Source of the DNA: PUPG01 sp964463915
GTDB taxonomy: Bacteria; Bacteroidota; Bacteroidia; Bacteroidales; UBA7960
Reading direction: 5' to 3'
DNA length: 20,287 nucleotides
Assembly: GCA_964463915.1 (NCBI GenBank)
Contig: CAYXEH010000047.1
Location: 1-20,287, forward strand
Below the pieces are notes generated by a model that was given only the letters and a program-made list of their open reading frames with translations, was not told the origin of the DNA and ran no database searches. Every line of letters starts with the position of its first letter. The first letter of the stretch is position 1. Shown here piece after piece: positions 15,209 to 20,287 of this stretch. A program made the translations under genes and the position numbers.

Positions 15209-15880
15209 TCAGGAGGAATAGAAAAAGAGGAAATAGACAGGAATGATGGCAAATCCGACGCTGATAAAAATCGCATACAGGGTGCCTATTATTTTGATGG
15301 CCGGGGTATACTTGGTGTGGTTGAGCCCCAAAGACTGGAAAGCGGACTGAAAAGCATGTTTCAGGTGAAAGCCCAGAAAAAGCATAGAAACCACGTAGAA
15401 GCCCGAATACCAAGGGTTTTGAAACAACACCACTGCCATCGATCTGAAATCATGCGAATGCGCTGCGTACTCCGGAAGGGGTGCCCAACCCAGCCTTACA
15501 AAGAAAAAATTGATCAGGTGGATCACCAGGAAAATAAAAATGATCATTCCGGTATGGAACATATACCTGGAAAAGGTGGATGTTTCAGTTCGGGGTGTTT
15601 TTTTGTATTTTACCGGCCGGGCATTGTAATTGATTAGTTGCAGAACCACTCCCAGTACAATGTGGATAAGGAAGGCAGCGAACAATATGTATTCCACAAT
15701 TTTAACAGCCGGATGGCCCAGGAGTTCAACGACCTGGTCGAAGGCCTCGCCCCCGTCTCCTGCCAGCATCAGCAGGTTGGTCAGCAGGTGGGAAATCAGG
15801 AAAAGCATCAGGAATAAGCCTGCAAGGGCCATGATGTATTTATGGCTTAAAGATGCAAAAGCAACAGGCGGTTTTTTCAT
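15209..15880 (-). CDS. sdhC: Succinate dehydrogenase cytochrome b subunit
   Basis: 223-residue membrane anchor of the single-subunit, five-helix type found with diheme enzymes (Wolinella FrdC, Bacillus SdhC). Helices lie near 17-39, 61-84, 108-130, 155-175 and 193-220. Histidines placed within or at the ends of helices (His31, His73, His121, His172) are good candidates for the four axial ligands of two hemes. It is the first gene of sdhCAB and is preceded by a well-formed promoter (15930-15960). The gene runs divergently from the M24 peptidase gene. Confidence 0.92.
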   Translation of the reverse strand: MKKPPVAFASLSHKYIMALAGLFLMLFLISHLLTNLLMLAGDGGEAFDQVVELLGHPAVKIVEYILFAAFLIHIVLGVVLQLINYNARPVKYKKTPRTETSTFSRYMFHTGMIIFIFLVIHLINFFFVRLGWAPLPEYAAHSHDFRSMAVVLFQNPWYSGFYVVSMLFLGFHLKHAFQSAFQSLGLNHTKYTPAIKIIGTLYAIFISVGFAIIPVYFLFFYSS

Positions 15881-15929
15881 GGGAATGAGTTAACGGTTGG
15901 CATAAAAAAATACAGATATCGTGGGTAAA

Positions 15930-15960
15930 CAAATGTATGTGATTTGGAATTCTTTTCCAA
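15930..15960 (-). promoter_or_regulatory. Promoter of sdhCAB with overlapping inverted repeat
   Basis: Read leftward: TTG at 15960-15958, 20-nt spacer, perfect -7 element TACATTTG at 15937-15930, then about 50 nt to the sdhC start. The perfect inverted repeat TTGGAA-N5-TTCCAA at 15944-15960 covers the -33 element and part of the spacer, a position suited to repression. Confidence 0.6.
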
Positions 15961-16089
15961 GTTAAACATCTATTTGAATTGATTCTAAATTTTGGCTGCG
16001 GGTTGCAACAATGCATTGCAAAAACCTTGTTGATTCCTTTTCGGGTTGACTGGAATTTGACTCCCGGGTATTTGTTTTCGGCAAAATTG

Positions 16090-16097
16090 TAAATTTG
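16090..16097 (+). promoter_or_regulatory. -7 element of the M24 peptidase gene
   Basis: TAAATTTG matches TAnnTTTG, 60 nt before the start codon. The best upstream TTTG (16071-16074) is only 15 nt away, closer than usual. The rest of the 277-nt divergent sdhC gap has a 10-bp palindrome CAATGCATTG at 16009-16018 and nothing else I recognise. Confidence 0.45.
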
Positions 16098-16157
16098 CTT
16101 CCATATGTGGAGTACAGGTGGATAAAATCGAATCATTATAAATCTAAATAATTGACT

Positions 16158-17546
16158 ATGTTTGACAAGGAGACCTATATCAGACGGAGGGAGAAACTCA
16201 GGCAAATAATCGGGAAGGGAATCGTATTGCTCCCGGGCAATGTGGATTCGCCCATGAATTATAAAAGCAACATCTACCGCTTTCGCCAGGACAGCAACTT
16301 CCTGTATTTTTTCGGACTGGATCAGCAGGGGCTGGCCGGAGTGATCGATACCGAAAGTGGGGAAGATATTCTTTTCGGCGATGATTTTACCCTGGATGAC
16401 ATTGTCTGGATGGGGCCTCAGCCCACCCTGAAGGAACGCGCAGGCGAAGCGGGGGTAGAAAAAACCTATTCTTTTGCACGTCTGGGGGAGTTTCTGAAAA
16501 AGGCCCGTCAGGATGGCAGGAAAATCCATTTTCTGCCTCCTTACCGGGCAGAAAACAAGATGCTGCTGGAGTCTCTGCTTGACATCCGCCCTGATAGCCA
16601 GGCAGGAGAAGCTTCCGAAGAATTGATCAGGGCAGTGGTCGCCATTCGGTCCGTGAAAGAAGCCCAGGAGGTGGCAGAAATTGAGAAAGCGGCGGATGTG
16701 ACCCAGCTGATGCATACCACTGCAATGAAAATGGCCAGACCCGGTGTATATGAACGGGAGATCGCCGGCGTGGTGGAAGGAATTGCGCTTTCCCACGGTG
16801 GGATGCTTGCTTATCCGTTGATCCTTTCCGTGCATGGAGAAACATTGCATAATCATTCCCATGACAATAAACTTGAAGAAGGCCATTTGCTGTTAATGGA
16901 CGGGGGTGCAGAAACCCCGATGCATTATGCAGCGGACTATACCAGGACAACCCCGGTGGGAGGGCATTTCAATGAAAAACAGCGGATGATTTATGACATT
17001 GTCCTGCAGGCTGAAACCAAGGCGATCAATGCCATTAAGCCAGGGGTAACCAATAAGGGGCTCCACCTGCTGGCTGCGAATGTCATTGCAGGAGGCCTGA
17101 AAGACCTGGGGCTGATTAAGGGCGATCCTGAGAAAGCTGTGGAACAGGGTGCCTATGCCCTGTTCATGCCTCATGGCCTTGGCCATATGATTGGGCTGGA
17201 TGTGCATGATATGGAAGATCTTGGAGAGGATTTTGTCGGCTATGACGAAGAGGTAAAAAGATCTAACATGTTTGGCCTGGGCGCTTTAAGGCTGGGACGC
17301 AAACTGCAGGAAAATTTTGTGCTCACTGTAGAGCCGGGCATCTATTTTATCCCTGAACTCATCCGGCAATGGGAAGAGGAAAACAAATTTGCTGAGTTTA
17401 TCAATTATGCGGAAGTGAAGGCATTCGCTGGCACAGGGGGCATTCGCATTGAGGATGATGTTCTTGTTACCGGCGACGGGTACCGTGTGTTGGGTAAACC
17501 CATTCCAAAAGCACCCGGTGATATTGAACGTCTTATGAATGAGTAG
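16158..17546 (+). CDS. Aminopeptidase P family (M24B) metallopeptidase
   Basis: 462 residues from the ATG at 16158 (a TTG two codons earlier is not needed). The N-terminal domain (about 1-165) has the creatinase/aminopeptidase-P N-terminal pattern including YRFRQDSNFLYFFG. The C-terminal pita-bread domain carries the five metal ligands in order: Asp248 (MDGGAE), Asp260 (AADYTRT), His343 (GLGHMIGLDVHD), Glu392 (VEPGIYF) and Glu432 (GIRIEDD). Such enzymes remove the N-terminal residue before proline, usually with two Mn ions. No signal peptide is visible, so it should be cytoplasmic. It is monocistronic: sdhC is divergent and the next gene convergent. A prolidase (Xaa-Pro dipeptidase) is the close alternative. 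Confidence 0.9.
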   Translation: MFDKETYIRRREKLRQIIGKGIVLLPGNVDSPMNYKSNIYRFRQDSNFLYFFGLDQQGLAGVIDTESGEDILFGDDFTLDDIVWMGPQPTLKERAGEAGVEKTYSFARLGEFLKKARQDGRKIHFLPPYRAENKMLLESLLDIRPDSQAGEASEELIRAVVAIRSVKEAQEVAEIEKAADVTQLMHTTAMKMARPGVYEREIAGVVEGIALSHGGMLAYPLILSVHGETLHNHSHDNKLEEGHLLLMDGGAETPMHYAADYTRTTPVGGHFNEKQRMIYDIVLQAETKAINAIKPGVTNKGLHLLAANVIAGGLKDLGLIKGDPEKAVEQGAYALFMPHGLGHMIGLDVHDMEDLGEDFVGYDEEVKRSNMFGLGALRLGRKLQENFVLTVEPGIYFIPELIRQWEEENKFAEFINYAEVKAFAGTGGIRIEDDVLVTGDGYRVLGKPIPKAPGDIERLMNE

Positions 17547-17547
17547 T

Positions 17548-17562
17548 TCCGGATCTCCCGGA
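17548..17562 (+). terminator. Weak hairpin after the M24 peptidase gene
   Basis: TCCGG-ATCTC-CCGGA begins 2 nt after the stop codon. The 5-bp GC-rich stem has no T-tract after it, so it may only be a transcript end stabiliser. Confidence 0.35.
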
Positions 17563-17644
17563 CGAATAACCGGTAGATTGTATAGTCGCTGCTTATCTGG
17601 CGTAAGTGTTTATAAATTGGGCAGGAGCAAAGTATAACATGAAT

Positions 17645-17678
17645 AAAAAAACCCCGGAACACTAACAGTGCTCCGGGG
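17645..17678 (-). terminator. Terminator-like hairpin, leftward orientation
   Basis: CCCCGGA and CACT at 17652-17663 pair with AGTG and TCCGGGG at 17667-17678 around an AAC loop (11 bp, one mismatch). On the minus strand the stem is followed by a run of seven T, the form of an intrinsic terminator for leftward transcripts. On the plus strand the same stem would head the leader of the small frame at 17704. Confidence 0.6.
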
Positions 17679-17703
17679 CCACCAATCAACTAACCAAAAC
17701 AAC

Positions 17704-17787
17704 ATGAAGAATATGAAAAACCTGTTCAGGCGCTATTCATATCACTTGTTATTTATAGAACTCAAAATTCTCATTTTTGTTTTTTAA
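17704..17787 (+). pseudogene. 27-codon frame resembling the start of an exported protein (possible remnant)
   Basis: ATG at 17704, stop TAA at 17785. The peptide starts MKNMKNLFRRYS and continues with a hydrophobic stretch ending ILIFVF. This basic-then-hydrophobic pattern is like the opening of a Bacteroidota TonB-dependent receptor or other exported protein. It is preceded by an A/C-rich leader (AACTAACCAAAACAAC), the kind often seen before such genes, and by the 17652-17678 hairpin. No coding sequence continues after the stop in any obvious frame. It may be the surviving 5' end of a lost gene, a short leader peptide, or chance. Confidence 0.3.
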
Positions 17788-17863
17788 GTTAACAAAAAAA
17801 AACACAAAAAGTGTTAAGTCATCGCTTTTTTTGTTTTATCCATTTGACGGGTTTTTAAAAGAA

Positions 17864-17914
17864 CCGCTCGGGCCGTGATTAAACCCCAAAACACCGAATA
17901 AAAGGCCCGAGCGG
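17864..17914 (-). terminator. Large inverted repeat, probable terminator of the PLP-enzyme gene
   Basis: CCGCTCGGGCC (17864-17874) and GGCCCGAGCGG (17904-17914) are perfect 11-bp complements with a 29-nt loop. It starts 31 nt after the leftward stop codon. In the leftward direction the stem is followed by TTCTTTT, a weak T-tract. In the rightward direction it is followed by A6. Confidence 0.55.
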
Positions 17915-17945
17915 AAAAAACAAAACAGAATTGAGCTATGAATAA

Positions 17946-19145
17946 TTATAAATAGCCAAGTGATTGCAAACACTCCCGGATTTTTTCCCAGGTCCGGTTA
18001 ATATCCTGGTCCAGTCCTACCGAAAAGCGGACCAGTCCTTCTGAAAGGCCCATCTCTTCCTGTACCTCATCCGGCACCTCACTGGAAGTACTTTTGCCGG
18101 AGTTACTGAATAACGTTTTAAAATAACCCAGGCTTACGGCCAGGTATCCGACTCCCTTCAGCTGCATGGCCTCCATCAGCCTGGATGCTTTTTCGCTTGT
18201 TTTCAGATCGATGGCGATCATGCCCCCGAATCCATAATCAGGATGGATCAGTTGTTTCATCAGCTCATGCTGGGGATGGGACGATAGCCCCGGATAGATC
18301 ACCCGCAAACCACTTTCCTCAAATTTATTAGCCAGAAACAATGCGTTATGACTGTGTTGCTTCATCCTGATGTGCAGGGTATGCAGGTTTTTATGGATAC
18401 TAGAAGAACGGAGCGGATCAAGTACGGGACCCAGCAGCATGGCGGATCCGGTGTTGACATCAGCAAGTGCATTGATAAAATCTGCATCCGCACAGATGGC
18501 TCCGGCCACACAATCGTTCTTTCCGTTGACAAATTTTGTCAGGCTGTATACCACCACATGTGCACCCAGTTTTGCGGGGGCGATCATCATAGGGGTAAAG
18601 GTATTGTCTACCACAAGCTTAATCCCATGCTTGTTGGCAATCTCTGCCAGCCCGGGCAGATCGGAGATCTGCAGCAGGGGATTGGTCATCGACTCTGTAT
18701 AGATCATCTTTGTATTCGGACCGATGGCTTTTTGCACTTCGTCCTTACGGGTGATGTCCACAAAAGTGACGTCAATGTTGAATTTTTTTAGGTAATTGGC
18801 CAGAAAGGCAAATGTGCCGCCATAGGTGGTGATGCTTGAAACAATATGATCGCCGCTGTTGCACAACTGCAGAATTGCAGTGGTGATCGCTCCCATCCCT
18901 GAGGCGGTTACCCAGGCCGATTCGGTGCCTTCCATGGCAGCCATGGCATCTGCAAGATAGCGGTTGGACGGGTTCCAATGGCGGGAATAAAGGAAGCAGC
19001 CCTCTTCTTCCCCTGTAAATGTATCGACCATTGTTTTTGCCTCCATAAAAGTATAGGTGGCGGAATCGGTGATGGATGGATTGACATCTCCGAATTCACC
19101 AAACTGGAGTAAATCCTGGATGTTGGATGCGGGATCAAATTTCAT
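17946..19145 (-). CDS. Cys/Met-metabolism PLP-dependent enzyme (cystathionine/methionine lyase-like)
   Basis: 399 residues from the ATG at 19145; a TTG at 19211 opens earlier but lies upstream of a good -7 element and adds 22 residues with no family resemblance. Seen: YSRHWNP (Tyr53, Arg55) and TTYGGTFAFL for PLP phosphate and ring binding, Asp180 in VDNTFTP, and the Schiff-base Lys204 in SLTKFVNGKND. The family includes methionine gamma-lyase, cystathionine gamma-lyase/synthase and O-acetylhomoserine sulfhydrylase. The cysteine that marks methionine gamma-lyases (YGCT, Cys116 in Pseudomonas) is Gly110 here, so that activity is not supported. GKND replaces the usual GHxD after the lysine. Divergent from an Lrp-family gene, which probably controls it. 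Exact reaction undecided. Confidence 0.85.
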   Translation of the reverse strand: MKFDPASNIQDLLQFGEFGDVNPSITDSATYTFMEAKTMVDTFTGEEEGCFLYSRHWNPSNRYLADAMAAMEGTESAWVTASGMGAITTAILQLCNSGDHIVSSITTYGGTFAFLANYLKKFNIDVTFVDITRKDEVQKAIGPNTKMIYTESMTNPLLQISDLPGLAEIANKHGIKLVVDNTFTPMMIAPAKLGAHVVVYSLTKFVNGKNDCVAGAICADADFINALADVNTGSAMLLGPVLDPLRSSSIHKNLHTLHIRMKQHSHNALFLANKFEESGLRVIYPGLSSHPQHELMKQLIHPDYGFGGMIAIDLKTSEKASRLMEAMQLKGVGYLAVSLGYFKTLFSNSGKSTSSEVPDEVQEEMGLSEGLVRFSVGLDQDINRTWEKIRECLQSLGYL

Positions 19146-19190
19146 GGCATCGGGTATTTCGTTATACACAAACCTGTCTGATTTCTTGGG

Positions 19191-19198
19191 CAAAAATA
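19191..19198 (-). promoter_or_regulatory. -7 element of the PLP-enzyme gene
   Basis: TATTTTTG, read leftward, matches TAnnTTTG and lies 45 nt before the ATG at 19145. It would be within the coding region if the TTG at 19211 were used, which supports the shorter protein. No TTG at the normal -33 distance. Confidence 0.45.
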
Positions 19199-19283
19199 TT
19201 AAAATTTTCAAATATTCCGGACGATATATTCAAAATTTTTTTTCAATTCTTAATATCGGTTACGAAATGTAAGCAAAAAGCCC

Positions 19284-19291
19284 TATTTTTG
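19284..19291 (+). promoter_or_regulatory. -7 element of the Lrp-family gene
   Basis: TATTTTTG matches TAnnTTTG, 30 nt before the ATG at 19322. The 176-nt gap to the divergent PLP-enzyme gene is very AT-rich, with AAAATTTTCAAATATTC (19201-19217) partly repeated as ATATATTCAAAATTTT (19224-19239). Such A/T-rich repeats are a plausible Lrp-family binding region. Confidence 0.45.
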
Positions 19292-19321
19292 TTATTATTT
19301 TATTTTAAATCAAATTTTATC

Positions 19322-19804
19322 ATGGAGAAAGGCTTTATGGTAGACCCCACAGACAGGAGAATCCTGGAAATCCTGTCAAAGAACGCCCGTATGCCCTACC
19401 TTGAGGTAGCGCGTATTGTCGGGATCAGTGGTGCTGCAGTGCATCAGCGGGTGCAAAAAATGGCGGATGCCGATGTGATCAGCGGATCCCAGTTTAGTTT
19501 AAATCCCAAAGGCCTGGGGTATAACACCTGTGCCTTTATCGGGATACAGGTCAGCCTGAGCAATGGAACTACCCACCAGGAAGTTTTTGAACATATTATG
19601 GAGATCCCCGAGATTGTAGAATGCCATCATACTTCGGGCAAATATTCTCTTTTTGTCAAAATCTTTACCCTGAACAACGAGCACCTTAAAAATGTGATCG
19701 TTGAGCAGATTCAAACCATAAACGGGGTCAATGCCACAGAAACATTTATTTCGCTTGAGAAAGGATTTCACCGGCAGATCCCGGTCCGGGAAACAAAACA
19801 GTAA
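19322..19804 (+). CDS. Lrp/AsnC-family transcriptional regulator
   Basis: 160 residues from the ATG at 19322; the open frame extends to 19127 but that part overlaps the divergent promoter and is not protein-like. Seen: N-terminal helix-turn-helix (DPTDRRILEILSKNAR, then YLEVARIVGISGAAVHQRVQKM) and the C-terminal RAM ligand-binding domain (about 67-150), with IPEIVECHHTSGKYSLFVKI carrying the typical turn. Lrp-family proteins form octamers and sense amino acids. In Pseudomonas putida the Lrp-type MdeR is divergent from and activates the methionine gamma-lyase gene mdeA; the same layout here suggests control of the neighbouring PLP enzyme in response to a sulfur amino acid. That function is inference. 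Confidence 0.9.
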   Translation: MEKGFMVDPTDRRILEILSKNARMPYLEVARIVGISGAAVHQRVQKMADADVISGSQFSLNPKGLGYNTCAFIGIQVSLSNGTTHQEVFEHIMEIPEIVECHHTSGKYSLFVKIFTLNNEHLKNVIVEQIQTINGVNATETFISLEKGFHRQIPVRETKQ

Positions 19805-19881
19805 AGGCCTGCGACCAGGTAGGCTGGAGAAATGCCGGCCCATGTTTATACATATATTCCGGGGGGTCTTGCTAAAAACGA

Positions 19882-19889
19882 TACCTTTG
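19882..19889 (+). promoter_or_regulatory. -7 element of ribE
   Basis: TACCTTTG matches TAnnTTTG, 35 nt before the ribE start codon. The 120-nt gap after the Lrp-family gene shows no FMN riboswitch-like conserved blocks and no clear terminator. Confidence 0.5.
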
Positions 19890-19924
19890 TTATACAATTA
19901 TTATAATCAGAAAATCATAGCATT

Positions 19925-20287
19925 ATGTTTACAGGAATCATTGAAGCAACCGGCAAGGTTGTTAAAATTGAACACGACAGGGGGAATATCAATTTCACCA
20001 TTGAAACGCCCATCGCCAAAGAGCTGAAAGTGGATCAGAGTATAGCTCACGACGGGGTGTGCCTGACAACGGTGGAAGTAAATAAGGAAAAGAATCAATA
20101 TACTTTTACGGCCATTCAGGAGACCCTGGATAAGACAAATTTGCGTACATGGGAGGCAGGTTATGAGGTTAACCTGGAAAGATGTATGCGGGCAGATGAT
20201 CGTTTTGACGGGCATATTGTGCAGGGTCATGTGGATCAGACTGCAACCTGCACCAAAGTCGAGGAACTGGACGGCAGCTGGAAGTTT
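19925..20287 (+). CDS. ribE: Riboflavin synthase alpha subunit, 3' part cut by window edge
   Basis: 121 codons are visible from the ATG at 19925 to the end of the window, with no stop; the family is about 195-220 residues. Seen: the invariant N-terminus MFTGIIEATG, then SIAHDGVCLTTV (the first lumazine-binding domain), TAIQETLDKTNL, VNLERCM and DGHIVQGHVDQTA, which begins the second domain. The enzyme dismutates two 6,7-dimethyl-8-ribityllumazine molecules to riboflavin and works as a trimer. It has its own -7 element at 19882. Confidence 0.95.
   Translation, partial: MFTGIIEATGKVVKIEHDRGNINFTIETPIAKELKVDQSIAHDGVCLTTVEVNKEKNQYTFTAIQETLDKTNLRTWEAGYEVNLERCMRADDRFDGHIVQGHVDQTATCTKVEELDGSWKF

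Larger units (their letters stand above)
17547..17945. other. 399-nt convergent intergenic region
   Basis: Lies between the ends of the M24 peptidase gene and the PLP-enzyme gene. It contains a small hairpin after the peptidase stop, a strong hairpin with an A-run on its left, a 27-codon open frame with the look of an export signal, a weak AACAC-A5-GTGTT hairpin (17801-17815) and an 11-bp perfect inverted repeat with a 29-nt loop. No complete gene was recognised. Confidence 0.7.

Noticed and set aside
15840..16886. 348-codon minus-strand frame opposite the M24 peptidase gene
   Set aside because: It is antisense to a gene with all five metal ligands in place, and is rich in Cys, His and Phe as expected for a shadow frame.
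19805..19924. FMN riboswitch before ribE
   Set aside because: The 120-nt gap is too short and lacks the conserved aptamer blocks; a plain -7 element is present instead.

Overview
This window looks like an ordinary chromosomal stretch of a member of the Bacteroidota, probably a pigmented Bacteroidales/Marinilabiliales-type organism. The evidence is the short Bacteroidota-type IspH, the DoxX/MauE-like protein of the BT_3928 type next to a DUF1573 protein, the sdhCAB order with a single five-helix cytochrome b, and several matches in the expected strand to the Bacteroidota -7 element TAnnTTTG. The order-level placement is inference. I see no rRNA, tRNA, CRISPR array, insertion sequence or phage gene.

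Region 1 (1-8832) is a carotenoid locus built around a divergent promoter region at 5551-5663. Leftward runs a tightly packed series: crtD-type desaturase, cruF-type hydratase, a PlsC-like acyltransferase, a family 2 glycosyltransferase, an exported TPR protein and, after a 100-nt gap, an ICMT-like membrane methyltransferase. Rightward run crtI, crtB (20-nt overlap) and ispH (18-nt gap). Read together: IspH supplies IPP/DMAPP, CrtB makes phytoene, CrtI desaturates it, CruF hydrates the psi end, CrtD adds the 3,4 double bond, and the glycosyltransferase and acyltransferase could make a carotenoid glycoside ester. No lycopene cyclase is visible, so the product is either acyclic or needs a cyclase encoded elsewhere. 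The TPR and methyltransferase genes have no assigned role in such a pathway.

Region 2 (8833-12484) holds a two-hairpin intergenic repeat, tadA, a degenerate 22-bp tandem array, a DUF1573/DoxX-like pair, and a small redox/metal module: a TM0996/MTH895-type thioredoxin-like protein and two different ArsR-family repressors. Inverted repeats lie on or against the promoters of the thioredoxin-like gene and the second ArsR gene.

Region 3 (12485-17546) is the sdhCAB operon for succinate dehydrogenase/fumarate reductase, divergent from an aminopeptidase P-type M24 peptidase. Both have recognisable Bacteroidota promoter elements.

Region 4 (17547-20287) begins with a 399-nt convergent intergenic region that holds three hairpins and a 27-codon reading frame resembling the start of an exported protein. 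A Cys/Met-metabolism PLP enzyme follows, divergent from an Lrp/AsnC regulator, an arrangement like mdeA/mdeR of Pseudomonas. The window ends inside ribE (riboflavin synthase).
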